This document shows, one piece after another, positions 20,618 through 28,858 of a DNA stretch of 64,000 nucleotides. The stretch is from Streptomyces sp. NRRL F-2664 (GTDB lineage Bacteria > Actinomycetota > Actinomycetes > Streptomycetales > Streptomycetaceae), in contig NZ_JOFX01000017.1 of NCBI RefSeq assembly GCF_000719345.1, positions 1 to 64,000 on the forward strand. Reading direction: 5' to 3'. Every line of letters begins with the position of its first letter. The first letter of the stretch is position 1. A model generated the notes under the pieces. It saw only the letters and a program-made list of their open reading frames with translations, did no database searches and was not told where the DNA came from. Made by a program: the position numbers and the translations under genes.

Positions 20618-21757
20618 CTATTCGACGACCGCAAGGTCACGCGGGGCGTTGTTGAGGCGGCGCCCGCCGTCCTCGGTGACGGTCACGATGTCCTCGATAC
20701 GGACGCCGAACCGGCCCGGGAGGTACACGCCCGGCTCCACCGAGAAGCACATGCCGGGCACCAGTGGCTGCTCCTCGCCCTCGACCATGTACGGAGGCTC
20801 GTGGGTGGTGACGCCGATGCCGTGGCCGGTGCGGTGGATGAAGCGGTCGCCGTAGCCGAATTCGGTGATCACCGCCCGTGCCGCCCGGTCCACCTCCTGG
20901 CAGGCGACGCCCGGCCGGACCGCCGCCACACCGGCCTGCTGGGCCTCGCGGACGATGTCGTGGACGCGCTGCTCCTCGGCGGTGGGCTCGCCGACGTGCA
21001 CGGTGCGGGAGATGTCGGAGCCGTAGCCGAAGCGCAGGCCGCCGAAGTCCAGGACCACCATGTCGCCGGGGCGGATCACGCGGTCGGCGGCCTCGTGGTG
21101 CGGGTTCGCCCCGTTGGGGCCGGAGCCGACCACGGTGAAGTCGACGCGGGAATGGCCGTGCGCCCGCAGCAGGTCGGCCAGGTCTGCGGCGACGTCGCTC
21201 TCCCTGCGGCCGGCGAAGGGGAGGTGGAGGACCTGCGCGTAGGCGGCGTCCGCGGCGGCCGCCGCGGCGGCCAGCCGCTCCAGCTCCCGCGGGTCCTTCA
21301 CGGCGCGGAGCATCGGCAGGCAGTCCGTGAGCGGCGCGCAGGTCGCGCCCGGCAACGCCTGCTGGATGCCGAGGAGATGCAGGGCCCACGTGTTGTCGCT
21401 CACCCCGAAGCGACCGCGGAGGTCCAGCAGCGGGGCGGTCAGGGCGTACGGGTCCTGCCCGTCGGCCCAGTCCCGCAGGGTCAGCGCGGCGGCTCCGGGT
21501 GCCTGGGCGGCGTCGGGCGCCTCCAGGGCCGGCACGACGAGTACCGGTTCCTTCCCGGCGGTCAGGACGAGGAGGGTGAGGCGTTCGGTCTCGGCGGTGG
21601 GGCGGTATCCGGTGAGGTGGGTCAGGTCCGGGCCGGGAGCGATCAGCAGCCCGGCGAGCCCCGCGTCGGCGGCGCTCCGCACGGCCGCGGCCATGCGGGC
21701 GGCGTAGTCGGCCGCGGTGAAGGGGGCGGGCCCGGCGGAGCCGGTGTCATCGGTCAT
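20618..21757 (-). CDS. M24 family metallopeptidase (Xaa-Pro aminopeptidase type)
   Basis: The 379-residue protein has an N-terminal creatinase-like domain (ADAGLAGLLIAPGPDLTHLTGYRPTAETERLTLLV) and a pita-bread catalytic domain. The five metal ligands are visible: two Asp in VVLDFGGLRFGYGSDISRTVHVG, His in HRTGHGIGVTTHEPPYM, and Glu in CFSVEPGVYLPGRFGVRIED (both glutamates). It probably releases N-terminal residues before proline. The ATG overlaps the stop of the LysR gene by ATGA, so the two are translationally coupled and the regulator may control it. No signal peptide is present. Confidence 0.92.
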   Translation of the reverse strand: MTDDTGSAGPAPFTAADYAARMAAAVRSAADAGLAGLLIAPGPDLTHLTGYRPTAETERLTLLVLTAGKEPVLVVPALEAPDAAQAPGAAALTLRDWADGQDPYALTAPLLDLRGRFGVSDNTWALHLLGIQQALPGATCAPLTDCLPMLRAVKDPRELERLAAAAAAADAAYAQVLHLPFAGRRESDVAADLADLLRAHGHSRVDFTVVGSGPNGANPHHEAADRVIRPGDMVVLDFGGLRFGYGSDISRTVHVGEPTAEEQRVHDIVREAQQAGVAAVRPGVACQEVDRAARAVITEFGYGDRFIHRTGHGIGVTTHEPPYMVEGEEQPLVPGMCFSVEPGVYLPGRFGVRIEDIVTVTEDGGRRLNNAPRDLAVVE

Positions 21758-22599
21758 ACGGGGGATCCTGCCGTGAGCCGGGCGGCGAGGACGGCGGCCG
21801 CGCCGGTCGGGGCACCGGGCGAGAGCAGTTCCGTACGGTGCACCAGGCGCGGGGCCGACAGCGGTACGGCGGTGCCCGCCCCGGCGGCTTCGGCGACGCG
21901 GCGCGGGAGGAGGGCCAGGCCGTGCCCGGCGGCGGCCAGCGCGCAGAGGGCGTGCAGATCGGTGCCCTCGTAGCGGACGGAGGCGCGGGCGGCGGTGAGG
22001 GGCAGGCCGACCCCGGGGGCGTCGATCCAGCGGGCGTCGGCGAGGTCGTCGAGGCGGAGGGCCGTCCGTCCGGCGAAGGGGTGCCCGTCGGGGAGCAGTA
22101 CGGCCAGCTCCTCCTCGTCGGCTCCGGTGACGGTGAGCGGTGCCACGTCGGGCAGCCGCAGCGGATCGCTGGGGGCGGCCGCACCGTCGACCAGCCCCAG
22201 ATCGCAGTCGCCGGTGGCGACCGCGGCGGGCACCTCGGCCGGGGGCAGGACGCGCAGGGTGGCCCCGGTGGCGGGGAGGGCGGCGAGGACGCGCGGGCCG
22301 ACGGCGAGCGGGGACGCGGCGAGCGTGACGCGGCCGGACGGGGCGGCGGCCAGCCGCCGTACGTCGGCGCGCGCGGCGCCGAGCCGCAGGAGCAGCGGGC
22401 CGGCGTGCTCCAGGAGCCGCGCCCCGGCCGCGGTCGGGGCGACGGGCCGGCGGGTGAGGAGTTCCGCCCGGAGGTCCCCTTCGAGTGCGGCGATGTGCTG
22501 GGAGACGGCCGACTGGGTGTAGCCCAGCTCGCGGGCTGCGCCGGAGAAGGACGCCAGCCGGGCGACGGTGACGAAGGTGCGGAGCAGGTGCGGATCCAT
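21754..22599 (-). CDS. LysR family transcriptional regulator
   Basis: The 281-residue protein starts MDPHLLRTFVTVARLASFS, and the helix-turn-helix is GAARELGYTQSAVSQHIAALEGDL, the canonical LysR HTH_1. The rest is a periplasmic-binding-like effector domain, with ALPATGATLRVLPP and DLGLVDGAAAPSDPLRLPDV. The ATG at 22599 matches the usual LysR start. An ATG two codons upstream also exists. A T-N11-A palindrome lies immediately upstream of and over the start region, the normal autoregulatory LysR site. The downstream M24 peptidase gene overlaps by ATGA. The effector is unknown. Confidence 0.93.
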   Translation of the reverse strand: MDPHLLRTFVTVARLASFSGAARELGYTQSAVSQHIAALEGDLRAELLTRRPVAPTAAGARLLEHAGPLLLRLGAARADVRRLAAAPSGRVTLAASPLAVGPRVLAALPATGATLRVLPPAEVPAAVATGDCDLGLVDGAAAPSDPLRLPDVAPLTVTGADEEELAVLLPDGHPFAGRTALRLDDLADARWIDAPGVGLPLTAARASVRYEGTDLHALCALAAAGHGLALLPRRVAEAAGAGTAVPLSAPRLVHRTELLSPGAPTGAAAVLAARLTAGSPV

Positions 22600-22603
22600 G
22601 GTC

Positions 22604-22618
22604 ATCAGGATTGCTGAT
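22604..22618. promoter_or_regulatory. LysR-type box ATCAG-N5-CTGAT
   Basis: A perfect inverted repeat, ATCAG GATTG CTGAT, fits the T-N11-A rule of LysR recognition sites (T at 22605, A at 22617). It lies at the start of the LysR gene and about 60 bp from the start of the divergent amidotransferase-like gene. Autoregulation and control of the divergent gene are inferred from this geometry. Confidence 0.55.
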
Positions 22619-22676
22619 GGCAGGTGCACCGACAGTCGTTGGCGCTGAACCGTGCGACGGCCGCAGGATGATCCGC

Positions 22677-23522
22677 ATGACCACCGCACGCACCACCTCC
22701 GCCACAGATGCCGCGCGCACCACCCGCACCGCGCTGTCCGCCGGGGCCCCGGAGGTGGCGCGGATCGCCCTGGTCGGCGACCGCTCCCCGCACGTGGAGT
22801 CCCACGCCCGGATCCCGCTCCTCCTCGACGCGCTCGCCACCCGCGACGGCCTCGTCCTCGACGCCTACTGGATCCCCACCGCGGACGCCGCGGCGCAGGC
22901 CGCCGCCGGGACCCTGGCCCGCTTCGACGCCGTGTGGGTGCTGCCGGGCAGCCCGTACGCCAGCGAGGCCGGGGCGCTGGCGGCGATCCGGGTGGCCCGC
23001 GAGGGGGGCATCCCCTTCCTCGGGACCTGCGGCGGCTTCCAGCACGCCCTGCTGGAGTACGCCCGCACGGTGTGCGGGCTGGCCGACGCGGCCCACGCCG
23101 AGAACGATCCCGGGGCACGGGACCTGCTGATCGCCCCGCTCGCCTGCTCGCTCGTCGGCCACGAGGGCATCGTCCGGGCCGCCCCCGGTTCACTCGCCGA
23201 GGCCGCGCTCGGCGCGGAGCGGTCGACGGAGCGCTACCACTGCGCCTACGGCCCGGACCCGCGGCACCTGCCGGCGCTCACCGCGCACGGGCTGCGGCTG
23301 TCGGGGCACGACGAGGACGGTCAGGTGCGCGTCGCGGAGCTGCCGGGGCACCCGTTCTTCCTGGCCACGCTCTTCCAGCCGGAGCTTCACGGGGACGGGA
23401 CGAGGCCGCACCCGATCATCAGGGCCCTCGCCGTGGCGGCCGTCGCGCACGCCGCCGGACGCCGCGACGCGGGGGCGTCGGGGCTCGCCGCCGGCCCGGC
23501 CGCGAGCAGGTCGGCCGGATAA
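22677..23522 (+). CDS. CTP synthase C-terminal-region-related protein (class I amidotransferase-like)
   Basis: The 281-residue protein resembles the glutaminase half of CTP synthase without the synthase half. It has ARIALVGDRSPHVESHARIPLLLDAL, the glycine-rich VWVLPGSPYASEAGALAAIRVA, and the nucleophile loop LGTCGGFQHALLEYAR (Cys about residue 118). The C-terminal motif reads LFQPELHGDG, so the usual HPE is QPE, with Gln near residue 234 at the triad His position. Databases name such proteins CTP synthase C-terminal region-related (seleno)protein. Here the codon is an ordinary Cys codon. Loss of the His argues against normal glutamine hydrolysis. ATG 22677 is used, and ATG 22668 is also in frame. 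It is divergent from LysR. Confidence 0.82.
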   Translation: MTTARTTSATDAARTTRTALSAGAPEVARIALVGDRSPHVESHARIPLLLDALATRDGLVLDAYWIPTADAAAQAAAGTLARFDAVWVLPGSPYASEAGALAAIRVAREGGIPFLGTCGGFQHALLEYARTVCGLADAAHAENDPGARDLLIAPLACSLVGHEGIVRAAPGSLAEAALGAERSTERYHCAYGPDPRHLPALTAHGLRLSGHDEDGQVRVAELPGHPFFLATLFQPELHGDGTRPHPIIRALAVAAVAHAAGRRDAGASGLAAGPAASRSAG

Positions 23523-23570
23523 CGCGTCGCAGGACCACCCCGCAGATCGGCTATGCTGTGCATGCACATC

Positions 23571-23593
23571 GAGGGGCGGTCCTCCGCCCCTCG
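23571..23593 (+). other. Hairpin in the tRNA-His 5' leader
   Basis: GAGGGGCGG and CCGCCCCTC form a 9-bp perfect stem around a 5-nt loop. It ends four bases before the mature 5' end of tRNA-His. It lies after a TATGCT element at 23552-23557 that could be the -10 box. It would be in the pre-tRNA leader removed by RNase P. A processing or transcriptional role is not demonstrated. Confidence 0.55.
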
Positions 23594-23596
23594 TGG

Positions 23597-23669
23597 TGGG
23601 TGTAGCTCAGTTGGTAGAGCACCTGGTTGTGGTCCAGGTGGCCGCGGGTTCAAGTCCCGTCACTCACCC
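23597..23669 (+). tRNA. tRNA-His (anticodon GTG)
   Basis: The acceptor stem pairs GTGGGTG (23597-23603) with CACTCAC (23661-23667), with one G-T wobble. The anticodon arm has stem CCTGG/CCAGG and loop TTGTGGT, giving anticodon GTG at 23630-23632. The T arm contains GGTTCAAGT. A G at 23596 and a C at 23668 could form the extra G-1:C73 pair that identifies tRNA-His. CCA is not encoded. The gene is alone and is followed by a strong intrinsic terminator. Confidence 0.97.
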
Positions 23670-23673
23670 TGAT

Positions 23674-23714
23674 CCCCTGGGGTACGAGGTCGCCTCGTGC
23701 CCCAGGGGTTTTTT
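23674..23714 (+). terminator. Intrinsic terminator of tRNA-His
   Basis: A 16-bp stem (left arm CCCCTGGGGTACGAGG, one T-G wobble) with a TCG loop is followed directly by six T residues. This is a textbook Rho-independent terminator, rarely so clear in streptomycete DNA. It starts five bases after the tRNA and also separates it from the convergent hydrolase gene. Confidence 0.93.
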
Positions 23715-23749
23715 CGTACCCAGGGCTGTCCGGTGCGTCGGCGGCCTCG

Positions 23750-24508
23750 TCACCAGTCGCGGAGGAAGGCCTCCACCTCCGTGGCGAAGGCCACCGGCGT
23801 CTCGTGCGGCGGGTAGTGCCCCGAGCCGGCCAGGGTCACGATCCGGCAGTTCGGATACCACGCCTGCCAGGTGGCGCGCATCACGTCGGCGGTGAGGGCG
23901 AGGTCGTACTCCCCGACCAGGACGAGCACCGGGACCGTGTTGCCCTTGACGGCGGCGGACAGGTCCAGGGACTGCCAGCTCGCGAGGTAGGCGGCGAAGG
24001 CCTCCGGCCGGGAGGCCTCCAGGGAGTGGGTGACCATCCGGTCGATCCAGTGGCCGCTCGCCCGGTTGCCGGTGACGAGGTCGATGATGGTGCGCCGGTT
24101 GCCGGGGCTCTCGGCGGCCCCGAAGAAGAGCGCGTGGGTGGCGTCGTCCATCGCGTACGGCGCGGCCGGGACCGGGGCGACCCCCACGAGCTTCTCGATG
24201 CGCTGCGGGGCCCGGACGAGTACCTGCTGGGCGGCCTTGCCGCCCATGGAGTGACCGAGCAGGGAGAAGGTGTCCCAGCCGAGCTGGTCGGCGAGTTCGA
24301 GGACGTCGTCGGCGATCTCGGGGAGGGTGTGGCGGCCGGAGACGTCGCGGCGCTCGCCGTAGCCCCGGTAGTCGAGGAAGGCGTACGAGAAGCCGCCGGG
24401 GTCGAGATGGTCCAGCACGGAGCCCCAGTTGGCGGACGTACCGAACCAGTCGTGCAGCACGATGACGCGGACGGGTCCGGTACCGATCCGGCGGTGGGTG
24501 ATGGCCAT
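23750..24508 (-). CDS. Alpha/beta hydrolase
   Basis: The 252-residue hydrolase has the oxyanion strand VIVLHDWFGTSANW, the acidic-loop sequence FLDYRGYGERRD, the nucleophile elbow SLLGHSMGGKAAQ (Ser in GxSxG), the acid in LVLVGEYDLALTADV and the His in AGSGHYPPHETP. The order and spacing match bacterial esterase-like hydrolases. Start ATG at 24508. It faces the tRNA terminator and has its own upstream region of about 200 bp (24509-24709), in which I see no gene. It was considered as an OleB candidate for the nearby condensing-enzyme operon, but it is separated from it by the phospholipase gene. Substrate unknown. Confidence 0.87.
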   Translation of the reverse strand: MAITHRRIGTGPVRVIVLHDWFGTSANWGSVLDHLDPGGFSYAFLDYRGYGERRDVSGRHTLPEIADDVLELADQLGWDTFSLLGHSMGGKAAQQVLVRAPQRIEKLVGVAPVPAAPYAMDDATHALFFGAAESPGNRRTIIDLVTGNRASGHWIDRMVTHSLEASRPEAFAAYLASWQSLDLSAAVKGNTVPVLVLVGEYDLALTADVMRATWQAWYPNCRIVTLAGSGHYPPHETPVAFATEVEAFLRDW

Positions 24509-24709
24509 GCGTTCTCCCTCGGTGACGGAGGTGGTGACAACCGACGCCGTACGTCATGCCCATCGCGCCCACCGTCACACCGCGGGCCGGGCAGCGCGGC
24601 ACGGACCCGCTGCCCGGCCCGGCCCGGCCCCCGGCGGCACGCCCGCAGCCATCGCCCGGCGGACCTGGCGGCCCCCGAACGGCGGCTGCTGCGCGCACCG
24701 GTGACCGGA

Positions 24710-26770
24710 TCAGGCGGTCCTGATCGCCGGGTCGGACACGCCCGGGGCGCCGGTCTCCACGTGTCCGGCGAAGCGCCGCAGGAAGGCGGTGTCGAGGTCG
24801 GAGACGACCTGGACGTCGTACCAGCGGCCGGTGGAGGCGAGGTTCACGGTGTGGTTCACGGTGGCGCCGGCCGGCACCCGGAGGGTTTGGGGGGTGCCGC
24901 CGTAGGTGTTGGTCACCGTGAGGTTGACGGCGGCCGTGCCCGAGTTGGTCATCGTCAGGGCCAGGTTGCCGGTGGCGGTGACGTGGCGGGCCGTGACCTC
25001 CGGACCGGCCTTCTTCGTCGGGCCCTTCCAGGTGCGCAGGAAGCCGTTGGGGCCCCACACCGTCAGGTCGATCCGGTTGCCGGTGGAGCTGCTGGTGGAC
25101 CAGGTGTCCGAGAGGGTCTTGCCCGCCTCGACCGTGTAGGGCCACGGGCCGTCCGTACGGTTGCCCGACCTGCTGTGGAAGTGGGCGCCCAGGGTCGGGC
25201 CGGAGGCGAAGGTGAGGGTGAACCTGCCGGTGGAGACGGTGCGCGCGCCGTCCACGTACGGCACGTAGCCGAGGGCGCGCGTCGGCTTGGACCCGGCCTC
25301 CTGCGGCGGCAGGGCGCCCGTCGTGGGCGGCGTCGGGTGGTAGGAGGGGTGGCGGTTCCTGTCCGGCGGTACGTACGCGGCGGTGGACGGCAGCGCGGCG
25401 GGCGCGGCGTCGGCGCGGGTGAAGTCGAAGGCCGAGGTCAGGTCGCCGCAGACGGCGCGTCGCCACGGGGAGATGTTCGGCTCGTGCACGCCGAAGCGCT
25501 TCTCCATGAAACGGATCACGGAGGTGTGGTCGAAGGTCTCGGAGCAGACGTAGCCGCCCTTGCTCCACGGGGACACCACGATCATCGGGACGCGCGGGCC
25601 GAGCCCGTACGCTCCGGCCGCGTATCCGCCGCCGCCCGCGTAGAGGTCCTTCGACACGTCTGCGGTGGACAGGCCCCAGGCGGAGGAGGCGGGCGGGTAG
25701 GGCGGGACGACGTGGTCGAAGAAGCCGTCGTTCTCGTCGTAGGTGATGAACAGGGCGGTCTTCGCCCATACCGCCGGATTGGCCGTCAGCGCGTCCAGGA
25801 CCTTCGAGATGTACCAGGCGCCGAAGTTCGTGGGCCAGTTCGAGTGCTCGCTGAACGCCTCGGGGGCGGCGATCCAGGAGACCTGGGGCAGGGTGCCGGC
25901 CACCACGTCGGCCCGCAGCCGGTCGAAGTAGCCGTCGCCGGCCTTGACGTTCGTGCCGGTGCGCGCCTTCTCGTACAGGGCGCTGCCCGGCTGGGCGTTG
26001 CGGTAGCTGTTGAAGTACAGCAGCGAGTTGTCGCCGTAGTTGCCGCGGAAGGCGTCGTCGATCCAGCCCCAGTGGCCGGCGGCGTTCAGGCCGTCGCCGA
26101 TGTCCTGGTAGACCTTCCAGGAGATCCCGGCGGCCTCCAGGCGCTCGGGGTACGTCTTCCAGCCGTAGCCGAGCTCCTGGTTGCCGAGGACCGGGCCGCC
26201 GCCCACGCCGTCGTTGCCGGTGTACCCCGTCCACATGTAGTAGCGGTTCGGGTCGGTGGCGCCGATGAAGGAGCAGTGGTACGCGTCGCAGACCGTGAAG
26301 GCGTCGGCGAGGGCGTAATGGAACGGGATGTCGTTCCGCGTCATGTACGACATGGTCGTGGCCGTCTTCGCGGGCACCCACTTGTCGTACTTGCCGTTGT
26401 TGTAGGCCTGGTGGCCGCCGGCCCAGTCGTGGTCCAGTCCTTCCAGGAACTGCATGCCGAGGTCCGCGACCTGCGGGTGGAAGGGCAGGATGTCCTTGGT
26501 GCCGTTCGACTGGTGGAAGATCGTCCTGCCGTTGTCCTGGATCACGGGACGGGGGTCGCCGAAGCCCCGGACACCCTTCATCGCGCCGAAGTAGTGGTCG
26601 AAGGACCGGTTCTCCTGCATGAGGACGACGATGTGCTCGATGTCCTGGATCGTTCCGGTGGTGCCCTGCGCGGAGATGGCGGCGGCCCGGGCGATGCTGT
26701 CGTTCAGCATCGCGACCGCGGCCGTGCCGCCGGCTATCTGCAGGAACCTGCGCCGGTTGAGTTCTGCCAT
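24710..26770 (-). CDS. Phosphocholine-specific phospholipase C, Tat-exported
   Basis: The 686-residue protein begins MAELNRRRFLQIAGGTAAVAML, a twin-arginine signal. The mature enzyme opens with IEHIVVLMQENRSFDHYFGAMKGVRGF, the phosphoesterase family motif of acid-phosphatase-like PLCs. FITYDENDGFFDHVVPP and PMIVVSPWSKGGYVCSETFDHTSVIRFME carry further active-site residues. Two beta-sandwich domains follow from about residue 490 (FTLTFASGPTLGAHFH and LALTMTNSGTAAVNLTVTNTYGG), the DUF756 pair at the C-terminus of these enzymes. It should cleave phosphatidylcholine or similar lipids outside the cell. Streptomycete PLCs are often linked to phosphate scavenging. No PHO box was recognised upstream. 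Confidence 0.93.
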   Translation of the reverse strand: MAELNRRRFLQIAGGTAAVAMLNDSIARAAAISAQGTTGTIQDIEHIVVLMQENRSFDHYFGAMKGVRGFGDPRPVIQDNGRTIFHQSNGTKDILPFHPQVADLGMQFLEGLDHDWAGGHQAYNNGKYDKWVPAKTATTMSYMTRNDIPFHYALADAFTVCDAYHCSFIGATDPNRYYMWTGYTGNDGVGGGPVLGNQELGYGWKTYPERLEAAGISWKVYQDIGDGLNAAGHWGWIDDAFRGNYGDNSLLYFNSYRNAQPGSALYEKARTGTNVKAGDGYFDRLRADVVAGTLPQVSWIAAPEAFSEHSNWPTNFGAWYISKVLDALTANPAVWAKTALFITYDENDGFFDHVVPPYPPASSAWGLSTADVSKDLYAGGGGYAAGAYGLGPRVPMIVVSPWSKGGYVCSETFDHTSVIRFMEKRFGVHEPNISPWRRAVCGDLTSAFDFTRADAAPAALPSTAAYVPPDRNRHPSYHPTPPTTGALPPQEAGSKPTRALGYVPYVDGARTVSTGRFTLTFASGPTLGAHFHSRSGNRTDGPWPYTVEAGKTLSDTWSTSSSTGNRIDLTVWGPNGFLRTWKGPTKKAGPEVTARHVTATGNLALTMTNSGTAAVNLTVTNTYGGTPQTLRVPAGATVNHTVNLASTGRWYDVQVVSDLDTAFLRRFAGHVETGAPGVSDPAIRTA

Positions 26771-27095
26771 GGGGTGACGACCTCTGCGGGTGAGGGGGGA
26801 GTCGAGGGGCGCCCCAAGGACAGCGGGCCCGGGGTACCGGCCGGAGATGCCTTCGTGACACCGCGCCGTACAGCTGGAGAACGGACGGCGTCCCACCGCC
26901 CGTGGCCCCGCGGCCCGGCCGCTGCCGCGCCGTTCCTGCGGGTCCGCTGCGGTCGGCCCCCGCCGCACCGGACGGCGTGAACGGGCCACATGGCCGGAAC
27001 GCCGTGTTCCTACTCATCCGGGCCGTGCACCGCACCTGCGCTGTTTGAGCATCCGTACTCAGGCCCTGCGCAGCCCTGCTTGCCAGGGTGAGGGC
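26771..27095. other. Intergenic region between phospholipase C and the KAS III operon
   Basis: This 325-bp divergent region separates the phospholipase gene from the biosynthetic operon. Near the operon start lies TGAGCATCCGTACTCA (27046-27061), an imperfect palindrome with perfect TGAG/CTCA ends that could be an operator. The ribosome site GGTGAGGG precedes the ATG at 27096. AGAGG lies upstream of the phospholipase start. No convincing -35/-10 pair, small gene or RNA could be read with confidence. Confidence 0.4.
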
Positions 27096-28118
27096 ATGTT
27101 CATCGAGCCGTGTGACCCGCCGCGGAGCGCCGGGCTGACCGCCGTCGGCAGCTTCCTGCCCCAGGAGGTGCTGTCCTCCGAGGCCCTTCAGGAGGAGGTG
27201 GCGCGCCGCAGTGGCCTGGCGCTGCCGCCCAGGCTGCTGACGCAGGCCACCGGGATCCGCTCCCGCCGCGTCGCCGGCGAGGGCGAGTACGCCTCCACGC
27301 TCGCTGTGGGTGCCGCCCGCCGGGCGCTGGACTCCCTCTCGCTCTCCCCGCTCGACATCGACCTGCTGCTCTTCGCCTCCGCCTCGCGCGACATGGTCGA
27401 GCCGGCGACCGCCCACATCGTGCAGGCGGAACTGGGCTCCCGGGCCCACGCCCTGGACGTCACCAATGCCTGCAACAGCTTCGTGAACGGCATCGACCTC
27501 GCCCGGTCGATGGTGCTGGCCGGGCGGGCGCGGCGGGCCCTGGTCGTCACGGGGGAGACCCCGAGCAGGGCGGTGCGCAAGGATCCGTCCGGTCCGGCGG
27601 AGCTGCGCGACGGGTTCGCCGGCTACACCTTCGGCGACGCGGGAGCGGCCGTGGTGGTGGAGGGCGTGCAGCGGGGCGGCATCCTCGACGTGGACACCGA
27701 GACCCACTCGGAGCACTGGGAGGTCGGCGGCATACCCGGCGGCGGCTCCCGGCACCCGCGCGGGGACGCCCACACCTACTTCCGCGGCGACGGGAACGAA
27801 CTGCGCGGCGTCTTCGAGAAGGTGGGCACCGCCGTCGTGGACCGGACGCTGCACCGGACGGGGATGTCGTGGGACGGCTTCGCGAAGGTGCTGGTGCACC
27901 AGGTGACGGTCCCCTACCTGGAGCGCTTCGCCGAACTGACCGGGGTGCCCGCCGAGAAGCTGGTGGTGACCGTGCCGGAGCTCGGCAACGTGGCGAGCGC
28001 GAGCATCGGCGTACAGCTGGACCGAATTTTTCCCGAACTCGTCCCGGGCGACAGGGTGTTGTTCGTCGGCCTGGGCGGCGGCATCAGCATCACGACGATG
28101 GTCTGGGAGAAGTCGTGA
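27096..28118 (+). CDS. 3-oxoacyl-ACP synthase III-like condensing enzyme (FabH/OleA superfamily)
   Basis: The 340-residue thiolase-fold protein carries the KAS III catalytic triad: Cys126 in DVTNACNSFVNGID, His268 in KVLVHQVTVPYLERF and Asn298 in PELGNVASASIGVQLDRI. It begins with a typical start (GLTAVGSFLPQEVLSSEAL). The ending GDRVLFVGLGGGISITTMVWE matches the family. It is not the housekeeping FabH, because no fabD, acpP or fabF is adjacent. The gene leads an operon with an AMP-dependent ligase and a 3beta-HSD-like reductase, the OleA-OleC-OleD combination of head-to-head condensation pathways. It overlaps the next gene by GTGA, so translation is coupled. Acyl substrates are unknown. Confidence 0.88.
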   Translation: MFIEPCDPPRSAGLTAVGSFLPQEVLSSEALQEEVARRSGLALPPRLLTQATGIRSRRVAGEGEYASTLAVGAARRALDSLSLSPLDIDLLLFASASRDMVEPATAHIVQAELGSRAHALDVTNACNSFVNGIDLARSMVLAGRARRALVVTGETPSRAVRKDPSGPAELRDGFAGYTFGDAGAAVVVEGVQRGGILDVDTETHSEHWEVGGIPGGGSRHPRGDAHTYFRGDGNELRGVFEKVGTAVVDRTLHRTGMSWDGFAKVLVHQVTVPYLERFAELTGVPAEKLVVTVPELGNVASASIGVQLDRIFPELVPGDRVLFVGLGGGISITTMVWEKS

Positions 28119-28858
28119 ACCGGATGTGGGTGGTGGTGCCCGCGCACCAGGAGGAGGCCCGGCTCGCGGACACCCTCCGGGCGCTCGCCGCGCAGCGGGA
28201 CCGGGACTTCACCCTGCTGGTCGTCGACAACGCCTCGGCGGACGGCACGGGAGCCGTCGCCCGCCGGTTCGCGGCCCGCGCGCCCTTCCCGGTGGAGGTG
28301 ATCGAGGAGCCCGAGAAGGGCGTCGGCTCCGCCGTGGACACCGGCTTCCGGTACGCGATCGCCCGCGGTGCGCGGCTGCTCGCCCGCACCGACGCCGACT
28401 GCCTGCCCCGGCCCGGCTGGACGGCGGCCGCACGCGACGCGCTCACCCGCCGCCCCGGCCTCGTGTGCGGGCGGATCACGGCCCGGCGCGACGAGCACGG
28501 CCCGCTGGGCCGGGCCGGATTCGCCGCGCTGGTGGCGCTGGCCGCACTGTTCGGCCGGCTGCGGCCGCTGCACGCCCGCCGCCACGGCTACCGGGCCCCG
28601 TACCGCATGCACGCCGGGAACAACATGGCCATCACCGCCGAGCTGTACCTGGCCGTCGGCGGCATGCCGCGGCGCCCCTCGCCGACCGACCGGCTCTTCC
28701 TCAACGCCGTACGCCGCCACACCGACCGGATCGTCCACTGCCGGGAGATGGTCGTGGAGAACTCGACGCGGCGACTGCGGGCCTACGGGCTCGCCGGGAC
28801 CGCCCGCTGGTACCTGGACCAGGGCAGCGGCACCCACGGAACGGACGACCCCCGCTGA
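28115..28858 (+). CDS. Glycosyltransferase family 2
   Basis: The 247-residue GT-A protein starts MWVVVPAHQEEARLADTLRALAAQ and has LLVVDNASADGTGAVARRFA, both GT2 landmarks. The metal-binding DxD is in LARTDADCLPRPGW. No clear transmembrane helix is present apart from a weakly hydrophobic AALVALAALFG stretch. The GTG at 28115 overlaps the KAS III stop, and an ATG at 28124 is an alternative. Its stop overlaps the ligase ATG as TGATG. A glycosyltransferase is not part of the known Ole pathways, so the operon may make a glycosylated product. Sugar donor and acceptor are unknown. Confidence 0.85.
   Translation: MNRMWVVVPAHQEEARLADTLRALAAQRDRDFTLLVVDNASADGTGAVARRFAARAPFPVEVIEEPEKGVGSAVDTGFRYAIARGARLLARTDADCLPRPGWTAAARDALTRRPGLVCGRITARRDEHGPLGRAGFAALVALAALFGRLRPLHARRHGYRAPYRMHAGNNMAITAELYLAVGGMPRRPSPTDRLFLNAVRRHTDRIVHCREMVVENSTRRLRAYGLAGTARWYLDQGSGTHGTDDPR

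Noticed and set aside
23597..23669. tRNA-His as an integration (att) site
   Set aside because: No integrase gene and no repeated tRNA 3' end was seen downstream. A normal terminator follows the gene.
23750..24508. Alpha/beta hydrolase as OleB of the KAS III operon
   Set aside because: It is separated by the phospholipase gene, lies on the other strand, and shows no specific OleB feature beyond the general fold.
23627..26980. Very long open frame on the plus strand across the hydrolase and phospholipase genes
   Set aside because: It is antisense to two genes with clear catalytic motifs and has low-complexity Gly/Val/Arg composition. It is a high-GC shadow frame.
27096..28118. Housekeeping FabH of fatty acid synthesis
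   Set aside because: Fatty acid genes fabD, acpP and fabF are not adjacent. The gene is the first of an operon with ligase, P450 and epimerase genes.
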